Shown here one piece after another: positions 10,219-19,600 of a DNA stretch of 64,000 nt. The translations under genes and the position numbers were made by a program. The DNA comes from Flammeovirga agarivorans. Its GTDB lineage: Bacteria > Bacteroidota > Bacteroidia > Cytophagales > Flammeovirgaceae. Each line of letters opens with the position of its first letter. The stretch's first letter is position 1. The notes under the pieces are model-generated. The model did no database searches. It had not been told where the DNA came from and was given only the letters and a program-made list of their open reading frames with translations. The DNA lies in the NCBI RefSeq assembly GCF_012641475.1, contig NZ_JABAIL010000004.1, positions 1 through 64,000 of the forward strand, written 5' to 3'.

Positions 10219-11325
10219 ATGAATCAATTTATCAAGTTCATTTTGCCTTTAATGATCTTCTTCTCATGCGGTAAAAAAGAACAAAAGATGCAAACTAAAG
10301 CTCCCAAAAAATATAAAGTGGTAGCTGTAGAACAACGTGACATATCTTATACAAAATCCTATCCTACAAGCATTAGAGGAGAAGTAAGTAGTGAAGTGCG
10401 AGCAAAAATAAGTGGCTACATTGATGCTGTATATGTAGATGAAGGTCAGGAAGTTAAAAAGGGACAAAAACTCTTTCATATTGAAACTGCTTCATTAAGT
10501 GAAGAAGCGCAAACTGCTAAAGCACAGGTAGATGCGGCACAAGTTGAAGTGGAAAGGTTAAAGCCTTTGGTGGAGAAGAAAGTGATCAGTGAAATTCAAC
10601 TGAAAACTGCAGAAGCTAAATTGGCACAAACTAAAAGTAACCTTAACACTATATACGCACAGATCGGTTACGCAACAATTACAAGCCCTGTAAATGGAGT
10701 TGTAGGGTCAATTAATTTTAGACAAGGTACTCTGGTTGGACCGAGTACGCCATCTTTAACGGAAGTTTCAGACATTAAGAATGTATTTGCTTATTTCTCT
10801 ATGAATGAGAAGGATTTTCTAGCTTTCACTAAGAATGTCAAAGGGAATACAATGGAAGATCGTATTCAAAATATGGAAGCAGTGACACTTCAGTTAGCAG
10901 ATGGCAGTGATTATACACATCAAGGTAAAATCGTAACTATTTCTGGTTCAATAGATCAAAATACGGGATCAGTGTCATTTAGAGCAAAATTCCCTAACCC
11001 TGAAGGTATATTAAGAGATGGGTCTTCAGGGAGAGTGATTCTTAAAAATGAAATGGAAGATGCATTGGTTATTCCATTCCAATCAACATTCGAACAACAA
11101 GGACAAACGTTAGTCTATAGAGTTTCTGAGACAGATTCTTTATATACAAAGAAGATAGAAAGCTCTATAAAAACGGGGAAATTACTAGTTGTAGAAGGTG
11201 GAATAAAGAAAGGAGATCAAATTCTAGCAGAAGGTGTGAACATTGTTAGGTCCGGTCAAAAAATTATTGCTGATGCTACATCTGTAGAGGATGTGCTTAA
11301 TACCTATTCTACACAATTCAGATAA
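10219..11325 (+). CDS. RND efflux periplasmic adaptor (AcrA/MexA-like), lipoprotein
   Basis: This 368-residue membrane-fusion protein starts with a lipoprotein signal ending FFSC (Cys17). The lipoyl half-motif around GYIDAVYVDEGQEVKKGQ (about 59-77) is followed by an Ala/Glu/Lys-rich alpha hairpin (about 90-145) and the second lipoyl half TITSPVNGVVGSI. A beta-barrel and membrane-proximal domain complete the chain. It bridges the inner-membrane pump and the outer-membrane channel encoded next: the stop is 7 bp before the pump start. Substrates are probably hydrophobic drugs, bile-like compounds or antibiotics, inferred from the family only. Confidence 0.93.
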   Translation: MNQFIKFILPLMIFFSCGKKEQKMQTKAPKKYKVVAVEQRDISYTKSYPTSIRGEVSSEVRAKISGYIDAVYVDEGQEVKKGQKLFHIETASLSEEAQTAKAQVDAAQVEVERLKPLVEKKVISEIQLKTAEAKLAQTKSNLNTIYAQIGYATITSPVNGVVGSINFRQGTLVGPSTPSLTEVSDIKNVFAYFSMNEKDFLAFTKNVKGNTMEDRIQNMEAVTLQLADGSDYTHQGKIVTISGSIDQNTGSVSFRAKFPNPEGILRDGSSGRVILKNEMEDALVIPFQSTFEQQGQTLVYRVSETDSLYTKKIESSIKTGKLLVVEGGIKKGDQILAEGVNIVRSGQKIIADATSVEDVLNTYSTQFR

Positions 11326-11332
11326 ACCAATC

Positions 11333-14300
11333 ATGTTACAAAAATTTATAGATAGACCTGTTTTATCCACAGTGATCTCTGTTGTGATTACTTTATTGGG
11401 TATTCTAGGCTATATGAACCTACCTGTTTCTCAATATCCTGATATAGCACCTCCAACAGTTTCTGTGTCAGCAACCTATCCTGGAGCGAGTGCAGAAACA
11501 ATATTAGAGAGTGTTGTTGTGCCTATCGAAGAGCAAATTAATGGAGTGGAAGGAATGACCTACATGACTTCTTCAGCGAGTAATAACGGAGATGCTTCTA
11601 TTACTGTCTTCTTCGAGCAAGGAATTGATCCTGATGTTGCTGCTGTAAACGTTCAAAACAGAGTGGCAAGAGCGAATGCAAAACTTCCTGCCGAAGTGAT
11701 TCGTTCAGGTGTGATTACCCAAAAGCAACAAAATTCAGCTCTTCTTTATGCTGCTGTTTATTCAGAAAATAAAGATTATGATGAGACTTTTGTATCCAAT
11801 TACCTTAACATTCAATTAAAACCAGAATTACAAAGGGTAAAGGGTGTGGCTTCAGTGAATGTATTTGGGGCAAGAGATTACTCAATGAGGATTTGGTTGG
11901 ACCCAGCAAAAATGGCCAACTATAAGTTGACGACTACCGATATACAGGATGCAGTTAAAGAACAAAGTTTAGAGGCTGCGGCTGGTGCATTAGGTCAAAA
12001 TGCGGGTGAACCTTTTGAATATGTGATCAAATACAAAGGTAGGTATAAGAATAAAAAGGAGTATGAAGATATTATTATCCGTTCAGAAGGAAATGGTAAA
12101 TTCTTACGACTGAAAGACGTAGCAGATATAGAACTAGATGCCTTTTCTTATGATACCAAAAGTATAACTTTAGGCTATCCAAGTGTTAGTTTTGGTATTT
12201 TCCAAACACCAGGCTCAAATGCTCAAGAGGTAATTGAAAACCTACATAAAGAATTACAAAGATTAGAAAAGAATTTTCCTGATGGTGTAAAGTATGTGAT
12301 TAACTACGATACTAACCGCTTTTTAACGGCATCTATGGAAAAAGTTCAACATACATTATTTGAGGCTTTTATTCTGGTATTCCTGGTAGTATTAATCTTC
12401 TTACAAGATTTTAAGTCTACATTAATTCCAGCTATTGCAGTACCTGTAGCGATCATCGGTACTTTCTTCTTTTTAGGTCTATTTGGATATTCCGTTAACC
12501 TATTGACTTTGTTTGCCATGGTTTTAGCCATTGGTATTGTGGTAGATGATGCTATTGTTGTTGTTGAGGCTGTACATGCTAAAATGGACGGAGGAATGAC
12601 GGATGCTTACAAAGCGACAAGTAAAGCGATGAGTGAAATTGGAGGAGCTATTATCTCAATCACCTTAGTAATGGCAGCGGTATTTATTCCAATTACTTTT
12701 GTGAATGGCCCTTCTGGTGTATTCTATGAGCAATTTGGAGTAACGTTGATCATAGCTATTTTGATATCAGCCGTCAATGCACTTACACTTTCACCTGCTT
12801 TATGTGTGATCTTCTTAAAAGGAGGGCATGAACATCAAAAGAAATCTTTGATAGATAAATTCTATGATGCCTTCAATTTGGCATTTGATATTGGGGTAAG
12901 AAAGTATACAAGGACATTACAGGTATTTCTACGTTACAAATGGTTGACTTTTGTAGCCTTAATGTTTTCAGTTGGTGGTGCTTACTATTTTAATTTAGTG
13001 ACTCCATCAGGGTTTGTTCCTAAAGAAGATAGAGGAGTAGTGTTTGTGAATATTGAGTTGCCAATCGGTTCATCAATGGATAGAACTTTTTCTGTTTCAG
13101 AAGAAATCCTCGGAAACATAAAAGATATTCCTGGAGTGCATTCTGCTTCCATGAGATCTGGTTCCAACTTCTTTTCTGGTGCTGGTAGTTCTTATGCTTT
13201 AGGTTTTGTACTCTTGAAAGGATATGATGAAAGAACGACACCGGAAACTAGTCTTGATGGTATTATGGCGGAATTGAAAAAGAGAACTGCACATATCAAC
13301 TCTGCACAAGTAATATTCTTTGTACCTCCAAGTATCCCAGGTTTTGGTAGTGCAGATGGTTTCGAATTCCAAATTTTAGATAAAGCCTCTGGTTCGTTAA
13401 AAGGATTGGATGAGGTAGCTAAAAATTTCACTAATGCTATTATGCAGGATGAATCAGTAGGTTTTGCTTCCAACTCATTTAATGTCAATGTACCTCAATT
13501 AGAAATGGACATTAACGTAGCCAAGGCTAAAGAATCAGGTGTTAATGTTGGGGATATTTTTAGGTCCTTACAAGGTTTTATTGGTGGTTATTATGTAGCA
13601 GACTTTACTCGATTTGGTAAACAGTTAAGAGTAAATATGCAGGCAAAACCAAGTGATAGAAAAGATGAATCTAGCTTGGATAATATTTTTGTTAGAAATT
13701 CAAATGGTACCATGGTTCAAGTGTCAGAGTTTGTCAAACTTAATAGAACTTATGGTCCTCAGTCAATAAAACGATTCAACTTATATAATGCTGTATCTAT
13801 CTCAGGTGGCCTTGCTCCCGGACATTCATCTGGAGAAGCCATTGAAGCCATAAAAAGAATAGCTGAAGAAGAATTACCATTGAATTATGAAATTGCCTTT
13901 TCTGGTTTAACAAGAGAAGAGATTAATTCATCAGGACAATCTTTCTATATTTTTATGCTAAGTATTTTGTTTACCTATTTGTTCTTAGCTGCACAATATG
14001 AGAGTTATATCTTGCCTTTCGCTGTATTATTCTCATTGCCTTTTGGTATCGTGGGAGCATATGGATTTACATATATGGCGGGCTTAGAAAACAATATTTA
14101 CTTCCAGGTAGCCATGATTATGTTGGTGGGATTACTTGCCAAAAATGCCATTCTGATTATCGAGTTTGCCTTACAGCGAAGACATGAAGGATTAAGTATT
14201 TATGATTCAGCAATTGAAGGGGCAAGAGAACGTATTCGTCCAATTTTAATGACATCATTTGCCTTTATCTTAGGGTTAATGCCTCTAGTTTTAGCATCTG

Positions 14301-14497
14301 GAGTTGGAGCAGCAGGTAACAGGTCAATTGGTACAGGTGCAGTAGCAGGTTTATTTGTAGGTACTGTATTGGGTTTAGTTTTTATTCCAGTATTATTTAT
14401 GATTTTCCAATCTATTCAAGAACATTTCTTCGGATTAGGTAAAAAGTCTATTGAAACACCAACAGCAGATAAAGATTTAGAAAATGCGTCTAATTAA
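11333..14497 (+). CDS. RND efflux permease, hydrophobe/amphiphile type (AcrB-like)
   Basis: The 1,054-residue protein opens with MLQKFIDRPVLSTVI, the canonical start of HAE-1 RND pumps. The frame is open further upstream to 11291, but ATG 11333 fits the family and leaves 7 bp after the adaptor gene. The proton-relay residues are present: Asp405-Asp406 in GIVVDDAIVVVEAV (AcrB Asp407/408) and Lys937 in LLAKNAILIIEFA (AcrB Lys940). Length is the family norm. Two large periplasmic loops lie between TM1-TM2 and TM7-TM8. With the adaptor before it and the outer-membrane factor after it (14 bp overlap) it forms a complete proton-driven tripartite pump. No local TetR or other regulator is adjacent. 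Confidence 0.95.
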   Translation: MLQKFIDRPVLSTVISVVITLLGILGYMNLPVSQYPDIAPPTVSVSATYPGASAETILESVVVPIEEQINGVEGMTYMTSSASNNGDASITVFFEQGIDPDVAAVNVQNRVARANAKLPAEVIRSGVITQKQQNSALLYAAVYSENKDYDETFVSNYLNIQLKPELQRVKGVASVNVFGARDYSMRIWLDPAKMANYKLTTTDIQDAVKEQSLEAAAGALGQNAGEPFEYVIKYKGRYKNKKEYEDIIIRSEGNGKFLRLKDVADIELDAFSYDTKSITLGYPSVSFGIFQTPGSNAQEVIENLHKELQRLEKNFPDGVKYVINYDTNRFLTASMEKVQHTLFEAFILVFLVVLIFLQDFKSTLIPAIAVPVAIIGTFFFLGLFGYSVNLLTLFAMVLAIGIVVDDAIVVVEAVHAKMDGGMTDAYKATSKAMSEIGGAIISITLVMAAVFIPITFVNGPSGVFYEQFGVTLIIAILISAVNALTLSPALCVIFLKGGHEHQKKSLIDKFYDAFNLAFDIGVRKYTRTLQVFLRYKWLTFVALMFSVGGAYYFNLVTPSGFVPKEDRGVVFVNIELPIGSSMDRTFSVSEEILGNIKDIPGVHSASMRSGSNFFSGAGSSYALGFVLLKGYDERTTPETSLDGIMAELKKRTAHINSAQVIFFVPPSIPGFGSADGFEFQILDKASGSLKGLDEVAKNFTNAIMQDESVGFASNSFNVNVPQLEMDINVAKAKESGVNVGDIFRSLQGFIGGYYVADFTRFGKQLRVNMQAKPSDRKDESSLDNIFVRNSNGTMVQVSEFVKLNRTYGPQSIKRFNLYNAVSISGGLAPGHSSGEAIEAIKRIAEEELPLNYEIAFSGLTREEINSSGQSFYIFMLSILFTYLFLAAQYESYILPFAVLFSLPFGIVGAYGFTYMAGLENNIYFQVAMIMLVGLLAKNAILIIEFALQRRHEGLSIYDSAIEGARERIRPILMTSFAFILGLMPLVLASGVGAAGNRSIGTGAVAGLFVGTVLGLVFIPVLFMIFQSIQEHFFGLGKKSIETPTADKDLENASN

Positions 14498-15878
14498 AAT
14501 ATTGTTTGTAAGTGTCTTGATAGGATCACTTACAACATCTTGTCTAATTCGAAAAGATTATACAAGAACTGTAGAAATTGATAATGATCAATTGTACCGA
14601 ATTCAAGATGAAGTAGATACTGTCGCGAATTTTGCAAATATTGCATGGTCAGAATATTTCCAGGATTCTTTGTTGAGAAATTATATTCAGCAAGGCATTA
14701 CAAATAATTTTGATGTTCGAATTGCTTTAGAAAATGTAAAAATTGCAGAATCATTATTTAAGCAAGGAAAAATGGCTCAAATGCCGACCATAAATGGTAA
14801 TCTTGGAGCATCGTATCAGAAAAACTCTCCAAACTCAGCATTTGGTAGTGTTTTCCCAGATCAATGGAATTATGATGTAACGGCAAACATTACTTGGGAA
14901 GCTGATATTTGGGGTAAGTTGAAAGCGACAACAGAATTGTCGAAGAATAATTACCTTCAGCAACAAGAAGTAAAGAAAGCGGTGATTTCAAACTTAGTTA
15001 GTCAAATTGCTTTTAATTATTATAGATTAATTGGCTTTGACAAGCAAAAAGAGATCTTACTGAAAACGATTACTTCAAGAGAAGAAAGTTTAGAGACAAC
15101 GAAAGCACTGTATGGTTCTGGTGAATTGACTTTGGTCGCAGTGAAACAATCGGAAGCCTTATTAGCCAATTCTAAATTGCTATTAGTAGAAGCCGAAAAA
15201 CAAGCACAACTTTCTGAAAATGTTATCTCTTTCCTCATGGGTATTCCAGGTCAGGAAGTACAAAGAGATACTACTTTTCATGATCGATTTGATTTTAAAC
15301 TGGATGTGGGGGTACCACTACAATTATTAGAAAACCGACCAGATGTAAAAGCAGCAGAATACAATTTAATATCTGCTTTTGAGAGGGTAAATATTTCAAA
15401 ATCTAATTTTTATCCTTCTGTGTCTATATCTCTAAATGGCGGTTTACAAAGTGTTGAAATACAGGATTGGTTTAATCCTCAGTCATTTATGTTCAATATT
15501 TTAGGACAAATGACACAACCCATCTGGAATAAAAGACAGATCAAAACAGATTATGAGATCACTCAAGCTGAAGAAAGAAAGGCACTTTTAAACTTTCAGC
15601 AACAGATATTATTTGCTGGTCAAGAAGTTTCTAATTCTGTATTAGTCATCAATAAGCAAAACTTAATAATTGAGAACCAATTAGAAGTGTGCGATGCTTA
15701 CCGCTTTGCTGTTGATTACTCACAAGATTTATTATCGTCAGGATCTGCAAATTATCTGGAGGTAATTACAGCGAGGCAAAACCTATTACAGGCAGAACTA
15801 GTACTTGTCGATAATGAGTTAATTAAGATCACAGAGTATATAAAACTATATAATGCATTAGGTGGTGGTTGGAATTAA
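14484..15878 (+). CDS. Outer-membrane efflux channel (OprM/NodT-type TolC lipoprotein)
   Basis: This 464-residue outer-membrane factor begins with a lipoprotein signal ending TTSC (Cys20). Two internally homologous OEP halves are visible, with the typical NFDVRIALENVKIAE in the first and LLENRPDVKAAEYNL between them. That last segment (RPDV.aAE.L) is a hallmark of the NodT/OprM subfamily. It forms the trimeric exit duct for the RND pump encoded immediately upstream. The start overlaps the pump gene by 14 bp, implying translational coupling. A strong intrinsic terminator 26 bp after the stop closes the operon. Confidence 0.94.
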   Translation: MRLIKILFVSVLIGSLTTSCLIRKDYTRTVEIDNDQLYRIQDEVDTVANFANIAWSEYFQDSLLRNYIQQGITNNFDVRIALENVKIAESLFKQGKMAQMPTINGNLGASYQKNSPNSAFGSVFPDQWNYDVTANITWEADIWGKLKATTELSKNNYLQQQEVKKAVISNLVSQIAFNYYRLIGFDKQKEILLKTITSREESLETTKALYGSGELTLVAVKQSEALLANSKLLLVEAEKQAQLSENVISFLMGIPGQEVQRDTTFHDRFDFKLDVGVPLQLLENRPDVKAAEYNLISAFERVNISKSNFYPSVSISLNGGLQSVEIQDWFNPQSFMFNILGQMTQPIWNKRQIKTDYEITQAEERKALLNFQQQILFAGQEVSNSVLVINKQNLIIENQLEVCDAYRFAVDYSQDLLSSGSANYLEVITARQNLLQAELVLVDNELIKITEYIKLYNALGGGWN

Positions 15879-15903
15879 TTTTTCAAGAAATCACAATAAA
15901 ATC

Positions 15904-15942
15904 AATCATCCTTGGAATTTTCTGAGGATGATTTTTGTTTTT
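15904..15942 (+). terminator. Intrinsic terminator of the RND operon
   Basis: Perfect 9-bp stem AATCATCCT / AGGATGATT (15904-15912 and 15925-15933) followed by a T-rich tract. Confidence 0.85.
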
Positions 15943-16040
15943 TATACAGAAAGAAGAAAATACATAAATATTTTAATGAATGTAAGTACATCTCACTTCG
16001 TTTATCTTTTACTAAATAGAAGCCAGTAAAAATCTATTTT

Positions 16041-16226
16041 ATGAAAGCGAAGACATTACTCTCTTTTTTCTACTTAGTTCCTTTTTATTTAATGTATGTT
16101 ATGGCAGTATTTATTGATCATGATGTACCTGAAACGAAAGACAAAAACCAACAAGAAATGGTGAAAGATACTCCTTATACTTTTTCAAAAAATTACTTTT
16201 CTGATGAGTTACACATCAAAAGATAA
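16041..16226 (+). CDS. Small putative membrane protein, unknown function
   Basis: A 61-codon frame starts at ATG 16041 behind an A/T-rich stretch and has its own terminator about 45 bp after the stop. Residues about 7-26 are hydrophobic and could be one membrane helix or an uncleaved signal; the remainder is charged and hydrophilic (many Lys, Asp, Glu). I do not recognise a family. The lone position between two terminators and the hydrophobic-then-charged composition favour a real gene, but a non-coding transcript cannot be excluded. Confidence 0.5.
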   Translation: MKAKTLLSFFYLVPFYLMYVMAVFIDHDVPETKDKNQQEMVKDTPYTFSKNYFSDELHIKR

Positions 16227-16271
16227 CAAGAAAAAGTATCTCTTAATTTAAACTACCCCACGCAAACACCT

Positions 16272-16315
16272 GGTAAATCGCTAAAGAAAAATCTTTAAGT
16301 GATTTACCTTTTTTT
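16272..16315 (+). terminator. Intrinsic terminator after the 61-codon gene
   Basis: Outer stem GGTAAATC / GATTTACC with an inner TAAAGA / TCTTTA stem, followed by seven or more T. Confidence 0.85.
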
Positions 16316-16385
16316 ATTTTTTATATGTAATATGTGTCTCCCCTAGAACCTTTGTTTTTTATATCAAAAATGATGTTTTTCGACT

Positions 16386-16421
16386 TTTGTGTACCCTATA
16401 GCTAGATTTTCTTTGTACCCT
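16386..16421 (+). promoter_or_regulatory. Direct repeats upstream of the chitinase, candidate operator
   Basis: TTTGTGTACCCT (16386-16397) and TTTGTACCCT (16412-16421) repeat the core GTACCCT with a centre-to-centre distance of about 24 bp, roughly two helical turns. They lie about 80-110 bp upstream of the TAGTTTTG element. An activator site is possible. Confidence 0.3.
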
Positions 16422-16497
16422 TTTTTTTGTGATTGAGAAATGTATATGTATCCTTAATTGTACTACATACATTTTTTATTTGCTTTGATTTGTGTTT

Positions 16498-16505
16498 TAG
16501 TTTTG
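16498..16505 (+). promoter_or_regulatory. Candidate -7 promoter element for the chitinase
   Basis: TAGTTTTG matches the TAnnTTTG -7 consensus exactly. The nearest upstream TTTG (16479-16482) is only 15 bases away, shorter than the usual spacing, so the promoter would be weak or activator-dependent. Confidence 0.3.
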
Positions 16506-16621
16506 AAATGAATCGTAGCGGACAGTCCCCTTCAGAGCTGTCCACATTATCTTCTAGATGAATCCTAGGTAAATATCAGAAACTAATTAGCTACTACATT
16601 TTAAATCTAACTATCAAAAAG

Positions 16622-19600
16622 ATGAACAACATCCACAAGAAATTCCGAATGGGAATTCTTACTTGGCTCATGATAATGTTGCCAATTGCAGGAGTATGGT
16701 CTCAAATAGACTCAGGCTCTCCGTACTCTATCAACGATCATGAAAAAGAAGTTATTGGTTATGTTCCCAACTGGGATGCATGGAAAGGCCAAGACTTTAA
16801 TATTCCGAAAGGATCATTAAATCACTATAATATTGATTACTCTCAGTATACTATTTTAAATTTCTCTTTCTTCGGTGTTGCGGTTGACGGTTCTCTACAT
16901 AGTGGAGACTTAAGAAACAAACAGATCTATAAAGAAGGAACGATTCAACAGCCAGCAGATCTACTACATCCAGATAAGTATTCGTCTCATGACCAAGCAA
17001 TGGTTTTGGGTTCTCCTCAAGAATTTTGGGGATGGGATGATGTTCTTTATGAATTAGGGTATGAACCTAAACCAAGTGGTGCATACAATGGTTGGATAAG
17101 AACTGAAACAGGTGAGCAAGGAGAATGGCCACTTACAGAATATCCAACACCAGGTATGATTAAAATTGCTCATGATAATGGTATCAGAGTAATGGCATCT
17201 ATTGGTGGATGGTCTATGTGTAAGCACTTTCCAGAAATGGCTGCTGATCCAGTTAAAAAACAAAGATTCCTTGACGATTGTAAAATCCTTATTGATGAAT
17301 ACGGTTTTGATGGTATCGATATCGACTGGGAATATCCAGGCCCATTCGCAGGGATGAACTTTACAGGTACAGAAGATGATTATCATAACTTCACTGTACT
17401 TATGCAAGATATCAGAGCGTTAGTTGGCCCTGATCGTTTGGTTACTGCTGCATTCTCTGCTGCTCCAGCTAAATTAAAGAATTTAGAGTGGGAAGAGTTG
17501 GATAAAGTGATGGATTATTACAACATGATGTCTTATGATTTTCATGGTGGATGGTCTGGTATTGCAGGTCATAACTCTCCATTATATCCTTACCCTGGAG
17601 AAGAGTGGGGTGATTTCTCATGGGATTTAACGTTTACGTATTTAAGAGATTCATTAGGTGTAAATCCTGCGAAAGTAAACATGGGTATGGCTTTCTATGG
17701 TAGAGGAGTTGTTACTGATGGAGCCGCAGGTGTAAATGTTCCTACGATCAAAAAAGATGTTACTTTCTCTGTTGATGGACCTGTAAGTTCTGCTTCAGAT
17801 TTAAATAACTGGGGGGCAACAGAAGGTTCGCCATATTTCTTCCAAATCCAAGAAGCATTGGCTTCGGGTGAATGGACAAGACATTGGGATGATGTGGCAA
17901 AAGTGCCATATATGACAAAATCGTCTGGTGGTAATAACTACTTTACTTCTTATGATGATGAAGAGTCAATCACTTTAAAATCGGAATATATCACTGATAA
18001 CAATATTGGTGGTGTGATTATCTGGGAAGTGTATACAGACTGGAAAGTAGGACCAGAAACAGGAAAAATTGGTGGATATCCATCATGCCCAGGTACTGTT
18101 CCTGAATTAGTTCATGTGGTGAACAAGGTATTTGCTGAAAACGCAGGTCCTGTAAATCCAGCTCCAGTTGTTGCTATCTCAGCACCAGAATCAGTTGAGC
18201 AAACTGATTTAGCATCGATCGACTTTACATTTACAGCATCGGATGATATGTCTGTTACATCTGTAGTTGTTAAAGTAAACGATGTTGAAGTAACGGCTAC
18301 TTTAGATCAAGGAGTTTATTCTGCTTCATTTGTTCCTGCAGCATATGGTGAGCAAACTATATCAGTTGTGGCAACAGATGATCAAGGGAAATCAACAACA
18401 AAAGTAGCTAAAGTAGTGGTGGTAGATCCATCAACGCCAAATGTAGCACCTACAGTAGCTATTACTGCACCTGCAGATGCTTCAACATTAACGGTAGCTA
18501 CTTTAGAAGCAATTGAAATTGTAGTAGACGCAAATGATGAAGACGGTACAATTGCTTCAACTAGTATTGAAGTAGATGGACAAACATTTACTGCTTCTCC
18601 TGCTTCATGGACTCCTTCGGCTTTTGGATCATATACAATCAACGTAACGGTTACAGATAATGAAGGAGCATCAGCTACAGCATCATCAACAATTACGGTT
18701 GAAGAAGAAACTTCTACAGGTGGTGGAAACTGTGGAGATGTAGCAGAATATGAAGGTTACCCTATGATCTACAACTCGGGAGATCAAGTAAGTTATGAAG
18801 GAGTAATCTATGAGGCAGTTGTTGGAAATCTTTACAACGTAACTCCAGGTACGGCTGAACACTGGTGGAAAACTATTGGTCCATGTTCAGTAGGCCCAAT
18901 TGCTCCTCAGGTATCTTTTGTAACACCAAATGCAGGAACTGTTGAAGTAACTTCATTCCCTTACTCAGTAAATGTTGTAGCGGATGCTACAGATGAAGAC
19001 GGTACAATCACTTCAGTTGAATATGCAGTAAATGGGTCATCAATTTCAGAAGGAACATTTGATATCACTGCTTTAGGTGAGTATAATTTCACTGTGACAG
19101 CTACAGATAACGATGGTCAAACAGCATCAGATCTAGTAAAAGTTACATTGGTGGCACCACAACCTGTAGCTCCTACAGTATCTTTTGTTTCTCTTCAATC
19201 AGAGACAAAAATGGTGGATGCTTTACCATATGCTATTGATTTATCAACGAACTCTTCTGATGAGGATGGTAGTGTTACTTCTGTAGTTGTTACAGTAAAT
19301 GGAACAGAAGTATCTGGTAATTCATTTGATGCTTCTGTTTACGGTGAATACGTTATTGTAGCAACGGTGACAGATAATGATAATCAATCATCTTCTGTTT
19401 CAGCAACAATTGTATTGACGGAGCCACAACCATTAGCTCCAGTAGTGAGCTTAGATAGCCCTGCTTCAGGTACAGTTGAAACGGTTTTACCATATAACTT
19501 GGTTTTATCTTCAACGTCATCAGATGAAGATGGAACAATTGCTTCTGTAGAATATACAGTGAATGGAATTGTTGTAAACGAAGGTAACTACGAAGTAAAT

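Larger units (their letters stand above)
16227..16621 (+). other. Gene-free leader region upstream of the chitinase
   Basis: These 395 bases hold the terminator of the small upstream gene, a pair of near-identical direct repeats (TTTGTGTACCCT and TTTGTACCCT), a TAGTTTTG -7-like element at 16498-16505 and a GGACAG/CTGTCC hairpin at 16520-16543. I see no further reading frame. The length and the repeats suggest regulated chitinase expression. Confidence 0.6.

Noticed and set aside
11291-11332. Extended N-terminus of the AcrB-like pump
   Set aside because: These residues lie inside the adaptor gene and do not match the conserved RND start; ATG 11333 does.
18382-18642. Antisense open frames across the chitinase
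   Set aside because: They arise from the Ser/Thr/Val/Ala codon bias of the Ig-like repeats read in reverse and lack start context.
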